A stretch of DNA of 32,994 nucleotides from Lenisia limosa (lineage: Eukaryota; Breviatea): NCBI GenBank assembly GCA_001655205.1, contig LPNZ01003103.1:1-32994 (forward strand), read 5' to 3'. The notes under the pieces are model-generated. The model had not been told where the DNA came from. It made no database searches and worked only from the letters and a program-made list of their open reading frames with translations. Shown piece by piece: positions 12,701 through 23,400 of the stretch (positions are counted from its first letter, which is position 1; every line of letters begins with the position of its first letter). The translations under genes and the position numbers were made by a program.

Positions 12701-15700
12701 TCTGAACCGTCAGGATATACCCCTTTAAAATACTGTAACTAGAGCTTCGATGCACTAACAAGGAAATCCGTCATTTTCGGTCTCCGAAGTAATCCAAAAT
12801 ACCTTTTCACGCGCGTCACTCAGCTCCTGTCTGACTTGGTCCAACTGCTGTGAAAGTTCAACTGCTCGCCCAACCGCCTGGGCTGCTTCAGAGGACTGCT
12901 GCTGAAGAGTGATTACGATTCTGTTGCAGCTATTTCGAATGACCAGTAAGGGACCATGACAATATCAGAGAGAAGCTCACTGGGGGTGTGGAGTCTTTGA
13001 TTTTGAGTATCTGAAGCTGGCTCTCCGCCGCCGTAGCCCTTTCAACCAGCCGTCGAGCATCAGCCTGATGGTCACGTGACATCTCGGCTGACCGCATCGC
13101 CTCATTGTCTATCTCCTTGCGAAGGTCCTCCAGCTGCCGTTGCAGACTGTCGTTCTCCGCTGTCAGTCGAGATACTTCACTACGGAGGCGCGACAATTCG
13201 TCGTCGTTGAGGGCCTTAAGAGGTGACGTGGCGGGGCTGGTGATGATGCGGACCGGCGAGAGGGCCCGGGCCGCGGGCGACTCCCGGCCTGACGTGGCCT
13301 TATCCCTTGCTAATATCGCTTCATCCTGGGGGATGTTAAATGCGAATGGAAGAGGTGTTAACCCTAGTAATACACAGTAATTCAAGAAGGCAGTATGCGC
13401 ATAACCAAGAAGCGAACCAGGTTATGCGAGGCCGTTTTGAGCTCATCCCTTAGCCTCCGATTTTCTCGCTCCAAATCTGCCACTCTTGCGGTCGGGACCG
13501 AATTCTACAGAGGCGTGAGTGGAACCAGTTTTCCCACCTGTGACACGTCTTTAAGCTCGTCCCGAAGGTCCTGAGACTCTGCCAATGCTTGCGAGGAAAG
13601 AACCTAGGTTGGATGAAAACCCTTCCCAAAAGAACCTACCTCAAATTCCTCTTTGATTTTTCTGATTTCTCGCTGCTGATGTTTCTTGAGTCGCTCCTGG
13701 GTCTAAATATTGTTAGAAACACAATAACCAGGTTTCAGTACTTTCTCAAAGTCTGCAGCCTCCATTTTCAGTAAATGATTTTCGTCTTCCAAGTCTGATA
13801 CACGCTGTTCGCACTCCCTGGGTGATGTGAGTTGTTCGCTCAGTATTTCATTATAAGAAAAGATGAAGCCTCACTCCAGCTTCTCTATAGCGCTTTTGTG
13901 TGCCTCTCTCTCAGCAGAAAGGTATAACTCCGTTCCTGTCACCGTGGCCGATTTACTGCAAAGTTAGCACAGCGCAAAAAAAAACAGCTCAAAATCAGCA
14001 AAACTGACTCACGTTTTCGCAAGATTTTCTGAAGATTGCAACTTCGCCTAAAGGTATCATAAGAAATGAACGAATCTCACACCAACCTTGAGCTGCTCAA
14101 TCTTCTTCTGTCTCTTCTTCAGCTCACTCTATTCAAAATTAGATGAAAATTAACAATGAAATGAAGATAAGAACAATATAACCCTTGAACCTCCTGAATG
14201 TGAAGTTCCGTTTTGACATCTGCGAGTGAGGTGTCACGCTCCTCCAATTCGTCCTGGAGCTCGAGGTTCTCTGTAAGGGTTAACACTGAATGAAAGGCCT
14301 CAGGTCTCACGTTTTTGGACATTGCCAATCTCTTTGTTCAGCGCTTCGACCTCTGCAAGGGCATTTTCCTTCAGGTCCTGGAAAGTGAAAACACTCCTTT
14401 ATTGTCTCTCCAAATGTCATTAGTTCAAAAGGTTTTAAAGACCAAAAATTGAATGTTGAACTTGTTTTTCAGAAGTTGCAATTGAATATCACCTAGTATA
14501 ACATATCACAGTATGATATTATATTATATAGAATTTTTCTGGTATCTAATATGATATATCGATATATCATATGTATATATCACATGATATATGATCCTTA
14601 ATTTCAAACAATTGAGTGTGATATGATACGTTGTAACCCTTATCTCACTTCAGAAATAGATAGATTCACGTTCTTTTCTCGGATGGTGAGTTGGAGCGAC
14701 TAAAAGCGTAAACAAAGTGCAAGATGAAGAAAGGTCAACAAAACACATTTTCAACAAACAAAACTAAAAAAACCAAAACAAAAGTTCAAGAACATTTAGG
14801 TCCCATTCCAACGTTGTTTTCCTTATCCAGAGCATCAGCGCGTTCCTCAGATCTCTCCAAGGCATTGGCAGTATTTGACAGTTCCCTCTTGAGAGCGGCG
14901 ATCTAAACGATCAGAAATTCCTAACACTATGTTGCCTCACCTCATTCGCAATGGCTTCGTCATCGGTGGACTCCTCCTCTAGACTATGCTACAGGCGTGA
15001 CGGGATGTAATGAGAGTGTTAGGCGTACCTTAGAGAAGTCCCTACTTCGAGCCGAATGGGCTCTGTTCCTATCGGCGCTGGTATGGGGCTGACTTTGCAC
15101 AGCCGACGTGGAGTTGGCGCGGCTTCGCGTGCGGTCCTCCCGACGGTCCCGCGGACTGTTGGGCACACTGTTGCTGCTCCGGGCCCTGGCAGATGGGGGA
15201 TCCTCCTTCTTTGTCTTGGACTTGGCCACTGCTACTGCGCCGGCGGCGACGGCGGCTGTTCCCACTAATACGGCCGCGCGGACGTCTGGAGAATGAAAAC
15301 CGAGAAATAAGATGAGAAGTCGTAAAACAACAGTCTTTGAATATAACAATTTTCCCATCCTAGGAGAAACAGGGCTCACTGTTTGAGCTGAGAGGGCTGG
15401 TTTTTGGGGTGACAGAGCCTTGGGACTGTCGCAAATTGTCTGAGAAAGATGCCGACACTCCAACAGGCGCTCGAGGGTCATACTTCGGCTCAATTACCTC
15501 GATTTCCTCCCCCAGGCCAAGGCCAACCAGGTCAAAACCCCTTAATGTTGGTGGCGCGGCCGGACTGGATGGTGTCGGACTGAGCGAAGGCTCGGAGCCA
15601 GGTATCGGCGAGATTGGCTCACCTAATGGTTAGAAGAGCCAAGAAACACCAACTTTTTCGTTTGTTAAAGAGGCTTGAGTCACTTGCATGACGGCCTTGA

Positions 15701-18589
15701 GACTTAACAGACTGGATTGTAAGGAGGAGGTACGTCACAACGCTTACCGGGGGATTGGAGGTTGGCTTCTTTTTGGTCATAAACAGCCCGTCCTCACTTT
15801 CTGCAACATGACAACGGAATGACAAAAGATATCAATAGGGCTTCCATTCGGTCCGAAAATGACCATTTACACATGTTTATCGAGGATTTATCGAGATATT
15901 CGGGTTTTTTTGGTACCTTAGGGAACCCCCAGTTATTAAAGATTACTTACCGCTAGAGTTGGCATCAAAGTCACTAGGTTGAATGCTGATGTTGCTGACC
16001 ACCGACTGCGCAGACGAAATGTTAGGTTGGGGCAGTGCTGGCTTCTCAGATGCACTAAAAGGTTAGAGTCAGGAGGAGACACAAGGAATTTATACTATTA
16101 GTCCATAGAATACGCCACTGACACGGACATTGAGTTTGACCGTGGCCTTGACTCATGACTAGTTGAGGGTTTGAGGGACTTCGACTGGACCGTAAAATGA
16201 AGTCAACATTTAACGATATTGAGAAATATAACGATTTCAGATTCACAAGCGTCACCAACAAACACTGTCCCTTCCCAGAGTGGATGAGGAACAAGCCTAT
16301 CCCCCCCCAAACGAATTCTGAGGCGTTTCTTGTCAGCGGAGCCGCGCGGGCAGGCTGAGCAATAGGCCCCATGGCCGGCTTTGAGAGAAGGCTCGGCCTA
16401 CACTGTCACAAAAAGGGTCACGTGCAGCTTGGTTCTGAGAACGTTTGTAGTTCTTCATATTCGCTTTTAAAAAATAGCAATTTTTATCTCAAGGATATGC
16501 TGAATACCCACAAGCCCATTTTTAGTAAGCCCTTGATACATCTGAATGGGCTGCGGCGCTGTAGCAGGCCGGTCAGTCTTGTCCTTAGTCTTCAGTTTAC
16601 CGGATTCAGAGGATTGAATTGGCGCTGGAGCAAGTACACTGAAATATCAAAACAACAGACAAACAGACACGGGTAGTAATAAGCAACAAAGGAGAAACAA
16701 AATGTTTTCCCTGAAGCTTCTTATTGTTTCCTTCTGTCCCTAACAACGCTGTATGAAATAGGCGAACCACACGTACTTTGTTGTGACAGCCGTCCCCGTG
16801 ATAGCAGTCATTTGAGGCGCTTTAGCTGCGGGCTTGGAAGGGCCAAACCCACTAAATGAATTGCGGCGCTGTGCACCAAACGTTGGAGCAACACCAACCT
16901 TGGAGCTTAATAATTTGTCATGAAGGAACTCATGATTGTATTTAACATCTGGTGGGATCTGCCAACCTTGCCTTTTTGGACAGGTTCCTTTTGAATAACC
17001 TCCTCCGCCGCCTTGAACAGATCGTCATCACTCGAAAAGTCGTCCACCTCGAGAGCCACTACAGGTGTGACGTTAGCTGCCGACTCACCTTCCTTCTCCT
17101 TTTTCTTGGGCTTGAAAGTTGGCCCAGCATTCTTCTGACTTGAGAGGGCAGCAACAGCCTCCTGTATGGCTCCTAGACTATGCGGATGGCCAGCAGCTGC
17201 AGTAGGCTACAGGGTTAGTGATATCACAAGAAGAACAAATCGATAAACCCTGAAGCCCTACAAATGTCCAATCCGATTCATGTGAACCCCTGTAACCTGG
17301 GTGGCGGGCTGACTGCCATGAACAGGAGAGGGAGGGACTGACCGCGTCACTAAACTCAAGGAACCGTCAGCTGGTGGAAGGGTTGGCTCCCTGTACAGTG
17401 AGGGTCATTGGTGTGATGAGGTGCTTTACAGTGAGGGAGTGATGAGGTGCTTTACAGTGAGGGTCATTGGTGTGATGAGGTGCTTTACAGTGAGGGTCAT
17501 TGGTGTGATGAGGTGCTTTACAGTGATTGACTTACGTGCTATTTGCTTCATCATCCACGTCTAAGATGGAGACCTCATCGGGATCTGAAGAGTTAATGGG
17601 GGGAAAAGGTCAGGGTGACGACTCACCTTCAGGAATTGGGGAGGCAGCGAAGTGTTTGGAAGAAGTGCCCATTTGTTCGATTGGATTGATAGTCATTGGC
17701 CTCTGCAAATGAAACAAATGTTGGAATTAAGCCTTCCAAAAAGGACACATTTATAATACGATACACCTACAAATGTTCCAACCCCATCCTAATTGACAAA
17801 TTGGTTAGCTTTCTCTCCAAAAGTCCCACCTTGTGTACTGGAACTGGGCTGTGGCCTGGACCTTTAAACCTCTTCTGAGGCTCGGTGGTTGCGCGATCCA
17901 CAGCTGCAATATTAAATCAAACACCACAAATGAACACTTCATCGCAAACCAGCAAGAAACCATAAAGTATCAAAAGTAATAACAATAACTGTTTTCCATT
18001 CAGCCCCTCACGAGTGGACGATCTTGAGCCAATTACAGCATCACTGAACTATTAACAATCGATAATCATCATGAAACATTTCACATAAAAAAAACAGTGG
18101 TTGAATCGTTACCCCCCCCCCCCNNNNNNNNNNNNNNNNNNNNNNNNNNNNNNNNNNNNNNNNNNNNNNNNNNNNNNNNNNNGGTTGGGCGCGGTGATGG
18201 TGGTGGCCTACATCAATGATGACGAAAGGAACGGCAAGGTTTTTCATTTCCCAATTGCTGCTCACCTTCCAGTCACAGTTATTGCCAAAGGTTGCTCAGT
18301 TGAGGAAAATTCGGTTTCGAGAGCTGAAATTGTTAGCGCACAATCTCATATCACAAGATGTATCAAAGAAACAATAAAAGGTTCTAGAAAAGTAAAAGAT
18401 CATATATGATATATTAATTCACCCAATCATTTGCCTTACAACTCTGTGCACACAGCTTTCTGCGTGCCTCCAATGCTCATAATAAATATCCCATCGCAGA
18501 CCCAGTTTCGGAATATCCTTCTCATTTCTCCGTTGGGGCATAGGCGACTGCGGGACTGGTGTAAAAGCTGACACCCTAGTGGACCTGCA
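3781..18589 (-). CDS. Giant coiled-coil protein (probably the C-terminal ~2,770 residues of an ankyrin/coiled-coil protein)
   Basis: I do not recognise a named family. About 68 exons can be chained in phase from 18502-18589 (begins CRSTRVSAFT, in-frame ATG at 18539-18541) to 3781-3941 (stop TAG at 3781-3783). Large exons are 12981-13325, 11475-11790, 10311-11183, 8720-9596 and 6690-7034; most others are 40-130 nt. The N-terminal third (down to about 15380) is low-complexity, Pro/Ser/Ala/Lys-rich and likely disordered. From about 15000 onward nearly every exon encodes Glu/Lys/Arg/Leu heptads, for example DLEAENDSL-like and LTRDLDEARVETQRYRYKAE. A GxxxG ladder sits at 10446-10628 and an Ala-rich hydrophobic stretch at 15222-15277. 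The tail is Pro/Arg-rich and ends in YRATRAW. The architecture fits a structural scaffold (cytoskeletal, centrosomal or Golgi tether), which is inference. Gaps at 5385, 6087 and 18124 fall in introns or may hide small exons. Confidence 0.8.
5385..5571. other. Assembly gap 1
   Basis: 187 N inside an intron of the giant gene. It is flanked on the left by a G run that, on the gene strand, is the C-rich tract before the acceptor of exon 5305-5364. Confidence 0.95.
6087..6193. other. Assembly gap 2
   Basis: 107 N between exons 5896-5977 and 6287-6420 of the giant gene. The left flank is a run of about 13 G. Exon phases across the gap agree, so no coding loss is required. Confidence 0.95.
7035..7295 (-). 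other. AT-rich intron of the giant gene
   Basis: This 261-nt stretch joins coding exons 6690-7034 and 7296-7364. Its middle (about 7100-7200) is almost pure A/T with TATATA and TATTTA runs. I see no exon in it. Confidence 0.6.
10056..10157. repeat. 34-bp tandem repeat, 3 copies, in an intron of the giant gene
   Basis: The unit begins ggtcaataagtgcggatgtg and is present three times in a row (10056-10089, 10090-10123, 10124-10157), with one substitution in the middle copy. It fills most of the intron between exons 9930-10049 and 10203-10256 and abuts the acceptor side on the gene strand. Confidence 0.95.
10446..10628 (-). other. Perfect 16-step GxxxG ladder in the giant coiled-coil protein
   Basis: Within the 873-nt exon 10311-11183, a glycine occurs at every fourth residue for 61 residues without interruption: 16 glycines, from GWRDGFSAGSRTG to GFNAGLDSGRKE. 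The residue four places before the first glycine is Ala (AREAG) and four after the last is Ser. The three spacer residues are mostly charged or polar (Arg, Asp, Glu, Lys, Ser) with some Trp and Phe. Long uninterrupted ladders of the form AxxxG(xxxG)n are known in bacterial FliH/YscL proteins, where they form helix-helix contacts. Here the ladder lies between coiled coils. Confidence 0.95.
14378..14648 (-). other. AT-rich, palindrome-rich intron of the giant gene
   Basis: This 271-nt intron lies between exons 14649-14699 and 14311-14377. Around 14510-14600 it contains overlapping self-complementary AT motifs such as gatatatc, catatg and tatatatcac/gatatatgat that could fold into hairpins. No exon is apparent. 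Confidence 0.6.
15222..15277 (-). other. Alanine/valine-rich hydrophobic segment in the giant protein
   Basis: The exon 15029-15285 opens with about 18-20 uncharged residues (AAVLVGTAAVAAGAVAVA), immediately followed by a basic stretch (KSKTKKED). Length and composition allow a membrane-spanning or membrane-inserting helix, which would divide the protein into a disordered N-terminal part and the coiled-coil rod. It could equally be a soluble Ala-rich helix. Confidence 0.5.
17394..17518. repeat. 33-bp tandem repeat, about 4 copies, in an intron of the giant gene
   Basis: The unit tacagtgagggtcattggtg plus 13 nt occurs as three full copies (17394-17426, 17453-17485, 17486-17518) and one shortened 26-nt copy (17427-17452). 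The array occupies almost the whole intron between exons 17297-17390 and 17536-17584 and starts beside the acceptor of exon 17297-17390 (gene-strand ctgtacag). Confidence 0.95.
18124..18182. other. Assembly gap 3
   Basis: 59 N preceded by about 12 C, in the giant gene. The exon ending at 18207 (encodes PPPSPRPT) runs into the gap, so a few codons may be missing. Confidence 0.95.
18415..18471 (-). repeat. Introner-like element, copy A (intron of the giant gene)
   Basis: A ~55-bp segment inside the intron 18324-18501 of the giant gene is nearly identical to a segment at 29745-29797 in a CMTR1 intron. Over 53 aligned positions I count two substitutions plus a 4-nt indel. Both copies lie in the same orientation relative to transcription and start about 17-30 nt inside the donor. 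It carries no ORF. Confidence 0.85.
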
Positions 18590-18641
18590 CTGTAAGTACC
18601 AAGAATGGCAAGAACGCTTTAGCATGAAGCAAGGCCTACAC

Positions 18642-20351
18642 AGGGGTCGCGGGCACCAGATCATCGGGATCGTCGCCAAAGATACTTCCAACAACGGAAT
18701 GATCCAACGTAACCGATAGAAGTGGATCAGCAACTACCGATGTGTTCAACGGTGGCGGGGCGTGTGGGGTGTCTTCTTTGGCTTCTTCTTCTTTCTTTTC
18801 GCGAGCCTAGGGTATCAAACGTTATTGAAGCAACAAAAAGGTAATCAGAATATTGCTTATGCAGCTCAGGTTCAACTCACCTTGAGTTCTTTTTTAAGCA
18901 TGTTTACGAGAACAGGTTTACTTGTTCCAAGAGCATGATCCATCGGCTTTCGGTTCTAAAAGATGAGATAAATCTGCAGGAAACTGTGAGTGGTATTTTG
19001 ACATCATTGTCATTCACCTCATTATCTAGAATGTCCAGATTGACAGGAAATTCCAAAAGGACTTTCAGCGCCTCTTCGTGACCCTTATGGCAGGCGTAAT
19101 GCGTTGGTGTTCGACTAGGCAAATCAGCAGCAGCAAATGCCAGATATTAACAACAAAGTTATCCCAGTGCAAACTTAGCATTGTCAGTGACGTTGATGTT
19201 TGCGCCTTTTGTAATGAGAAATCGGGTATAGCGCTCGTAACCAAGATAAGTCGCCCAATGAAGCGCCGTTCTGTGATAGTAATGTTTCCGTTTATTATTA
19301 TCTGGACAGCAACCACAGGGTTTTTAAGATCCTAGTTTTAATGAAGACTGTACAATGATAAACTATTTCCTGACCGCTTAGAAGAAAATATGTGAGAGAT
19401 CAAAAAGATATAACAACGTTTGACGAGGGCTTTTCCTTGTCCTACCTTCCCTCATGGTCCTTGGCCTCGAGGTCAGCCTTGAAGTCAAGCAGGATACTTG
19501 CCGCCTCAGGGCAGCTCAGCGATGCGAAGTGCAGTGCTGTTTAACTTAGTAATCCAGAATCTCATTTTTGATTGTTATCATCAAAGCGTTAGAAGCTCAC
19601 GGGTCCGCTTTTCGTTATCAACTGCGTTAATCTTGGCGCCATTTTTAACGAGAACCGTTACAACATCCAATTTGCCTTCAGAACATGCCGTATGCAGCTA
19701 GATTCCGTTAGCAAACTAAAACTTGCCCATAATATGTATCAAGACACAGCATACAGGAGTTGCGCCAGATTCGTCCTTGAAGGCCTTGTTAGCCCCCATG
19801 ACACAGAGGAACTCCGTTGCCTTCTCATGGCCTGGATGTGAATTACCACTCTTCCGAAGAATCAATTCATCATACTCATTCCCAGCATATTTCAATAATA
19901 TAATAACAGGATAGTGAGAAAATAAAAGGAAGTGTGAGTGAACAAAACTCAAGAATAAGACATTACCTTGCTTGGCAGCATAGTACAGGGCAGTCTTCCC
20001 ATGTGAGTCCTTTAAATCGACATCTTCTAGTGTCGCATTACCTTTTTCTTCGAAATACTGTAAAGCGTGGTCAGAATACCAGTAAAGAGGACTCAGGACA
20101 CAAACCTTTCTGAGACTGGCGACGTCCCCTTCAAAAGCATACTTGTGAATGAGTTCATTATTGTTAAACTTGACTTGATTTCCCCCCTTTTTAGCGAAAT
20201 TTCCGGAAAAATCCCATTTTTGGCTCTGCCAAAGAAGGAATTCAGTTCTCAGTTGAAAGGAAAATTTAATATAGTAATATAACACTACAACACAAGAGGT
20301 CTGCAAGAGGTCACACAATAACACAAGCGAGGCGCTTTTTTCAAAGGGCAT
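18642..20351 (-). CDS. Ankyrin-repeat region, likely N-terminus of the giant coiled-coil gene
   Basis: Ten exons are in phase: 20325-20351 (ATG at 20349-20351), 20106-20225, 19967-20057, 19755-19831, 19601-19697, 19446-19536, 19175-19270, 19018-19114, 18881-18955 and 18642-18806. They encode about 312 residues. Seven ankyrin repeats are visible, with cores such as KTALYYAAKQGHEKATEFL, ATPLHTACSEGKLDVVTVL, RTALHWATYLGYERYTRFL and RTPTHYACHKGHEEALKVLL. They are followed by a charged helix (KKELKAREKKEEEAKE) and an acidic linker (GSIFGDDPDDLVPATP). Ankyrin arrays are protein-binding scaffolds. Read straight through, the frame stops at TAG 18636-18638. However, a donor two codons earlier (CCT|gtgtag) and a perfect acceptor (tacttacag at 18590-18598) give a 52-nt intron that splices in phase into the next exon of the giant gene. 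I favour one gene, but a separate ~314-residue ankyrin protein cannot be excluded. Confidence 0.85.
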
Positions 20352-20476
20352 CGGCGTCGGAAAAATTCTCGCGTTCCGGGATTTCGGTAGGCATCACAAT
20401 TTTTCCAAATTTATTGATAGTTATATATTACGGCTAATACACTGAAAACATTATAGCAGTTGGAAGGGGAAATTAA
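20352..20476. promoter_or_regulatory. 125-bp divergent promoter, ankyrin/giant gene versus DUF676 gene
   Basis: Only 125 bp separate the ATG of the ankyrin exon (-) from the ATG of the hydrolase (+). The hydrolase-proximal half is AT-rich (tattgatagttatatattacg around 20410-20430). Both promoters must lie here, so they probably share elements. No specific motif could be assigned. Confidence 0.45.
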
Positions 20477-23400
20477 ATGAAAAAGAACCCAGTTTTACTG
20501 ATAGTCTTGTCCCATGGACTCTCAGGGACATCCAGTGACCTAAACTACATTCAAAAGGTCCTCGAATCATCATGTACAAGGACGGAGGTTGGTGTAGAGA
20601 ATAGATTGATTTTAAGCTGGTTACCTTGTCCTCTTCCTGCTACTATTACGCTGTAATCATGTTTAGTTTGCTTATAATCGCGTGATTTTGCCATAACTGG
20701 CAAACGCCCTTTCACTCCGCCAGATCTTCAACCCTGAAGTGAACAATGGGATGCTCTCAACCTTTGACGGAATTGATGCTGGTGGAAGACGACTTGCAAA
20801 GTTTGCAGCTTGTTATCAATTTCCACCTGAATTCATACTTGTGGCATAGGAATACGACCCGTTTCATTTCCAACTTCTGTAGGGCGGTTGTGGACTATTG
20901 TAGTAGCAGGTCTTACTTAACGCACATTGCCTTGATTGGCCACTCTCTTGGCGGCCTTTATTTGAGATATGCTATTGGTGAGTAATCTAGGGATTCATCA
21001 AGTACATTCATTCATTCTCACGATATATCATTTTTTGACTATTCTGTTCGGCTTGCACATAGCCCTTCTTCAACAAGGTGGTGACTATTTCAGGAGAATG
21101 GTTGACCGTTGGGCTACTATCACGCTTGAAGCCAACCGTGTACATCAGCGTGGCCACCCCACATTTGGGGTCTAGAAGGCCAGACAGCATATGGGGCAGT
21201 GTTATCCATTCCTTTACCAAGTACGTGGCTTAATTAATAAAGTGTTCGTTGACAACAATCGTCACATTTCAGGTACCTAACGGGTACTACAGGAAACCAG
21301 CTTTTGCTATTAGATCAGGATGGAATGTGGCCTGTTGAGGTAAGAAACTATCAATTTCTCAGCAGTTCTTCGGATTTGTTAAGACAGTATATCACTGTTT
21401 AGGATGACAATATAACCCTCAACCATGGATCTGCGCCTCCATGTCTTGTTGCATCCCTGGCAATGAATAGCAATCCGGCGTTCAAAGGCTTGGCAATGTT
21501 CCAAAAGAGGTTTGTAATGTGTAATTGATCGTGTGGTGACGAAAAACAAGTCCAAGGATGACCGCGCAGGATATGTCTTGCCAATACAGTCAACGATATT
21601 CAAGTCCCATATCTCACAGCTTCAATTCGACGTACTGTTCCTCAACATGCTCTTGACCCTAAGTAAGCTGACTTTCAATAAGACAAACAACTGAATGTAG
21701 AACTAACACTTTCAGCTCACCATCCATTTTCTTGAAGTATCCACACATTGTTGCATCCTACAAGTCCAGCCCCCACCACGCATCTCCAGATAACTTTGCT
21801 GACGCATCTTTTCTGTCAACTCCTCTACCCCCACATTCAAAAGTTGGCTATTTTTTGAGATATTTCCCAATTTTGCCATGTTTTTAATAACAGATTTATG
21901 CTGCAGAGAGTTTGATGACGTTTTTTTATTTCACTTAATCATCATATTATATTATGCCGTCACAATTCAGTTGCCCAAAACATCCCCACCTTCAACCTCG
22001 TTTGCCCACACCACCGCCATCGCCGTATCTGGAGACCCTGAAGACTCGGACTATGTGGACATCAATATCAACCCCGTTGCTCCTTCACCCGTTCCAGCGT
22101 TAGTGGCTTTTATTTCACCTGATCAAAGAAAGAGATAAAATATCAATATTTAACAAGGATTTGTTGAGAAAGTCAGTCTTTTTTTGGACAGATGTGAAGT
22201 CCACCTATGACTGGTCTGTTTTTATCGTCACATTCCAGGGGCGATACAGAGGACCTTGCAGTGATGTTACAATCAGCATCAGGTAACTCAGACCAGGCAG
22301 GAGACCGTCTAAAAATGGCATTTGAGTCGCAGTACGGCACGGGTCGGGTGGTTGGCCAGGCTCACAGCCCTAGTGCCAATGACGCTCTAACCCAAGCCCT
22401 CTCCGAGAACATTTTGGTAAGCAAGGTACGACGTAGTCAATTTTCTTGGCTTTTAGTCTTTTAAATAGTGAATTTTAATACATCGAAGGATATTTGGAAA
22501 AAGTTATAGATGTGAAGCTATTGTCTCTGTCATGGATTAATTTATGGTGCAAAGGAAACATGCTTGGGGATAAGGTAACTGAAATGTACATATTTGTGGA
22601 ATAGTGGGCGTGTATTTGCCTTGAGTTTGTGTCAAGCTGGTACTGTTCATTCTATCACTGCTATATGACAATTTTTATGATTCATCTACGTATTTAGTTG
22701 TATTTTGGTTGTTGCTGCGACACTCCAACAGGGATTAGAGTTATTTTGTATCAAATCCTATATCATATCCGTTTTAATATTTCGCAATGTGAGGATTTAA
22801 GTTTTTGTTTGCTTCTTTTTTTGACCTAATTAGCAACCTGCGGAACCTGATTCCGAAATGATTGTTGAAGACCAAGAACCTGAAACCCAACTACCGCCCT
22901 CAACACCCCCCATCACGTTGCAAGAACCAATTGTCAAAGAAGTAGCGGCAGCGAAAGCGGAGGTGGAAGTAGAGATGGAAGCATCAGTAGAAGAGCCAAT
23001 TGAAGCATCAACCAGCAAGAGGAGAAGGAGGAAGGGGAAGAAGAAGGCAGCCCACGTGTCAGCCACAGCGCCATCAGCTGAAATCGAAGCTGAAGAACCA
23101 GAGCCAGCTGCTGCATCACCAATGAAGAAGAGAAGAAGTGAAATCTCACTCCCAGCACTTGAAACACAAACCCCGTTGATGGAGTCGCCTTCAACATCTG
23201 TTTCGATAGTAGTTGAAAATTCCACACCCACGTTGCCAACCCATCTGGATGGCACCCCACTTCAAAGGTTCAAGGGCCTGTATTCGTGTTAAGGTCATAT
23301 TTCATGGAACCTATGTGTTCCTGATTTCACATTTATCTTGGTGGTTTACTCCATTAGAACGACAAAGAGATCCCCGGTCTCAACATCACAATCAGCACCC

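Noticed and set aside
16899-16966. Apparent eIF4G-like peptide (YNHEFLHDKL) on the minus strand
   Set aside because: The stretch lies in an intron flanked by good GT-AG sites, and removing it keeps the phase between exons 16967-17058 and 16777-16898.
22830-23260. Long minus-strand ORFs opposite the hydrolase insert
   Set aside because: They mirror the low-complexity Glu/Lys/Ala-rich exon 22834-23267, whose plus-strand frame is supported by phase on both sides.
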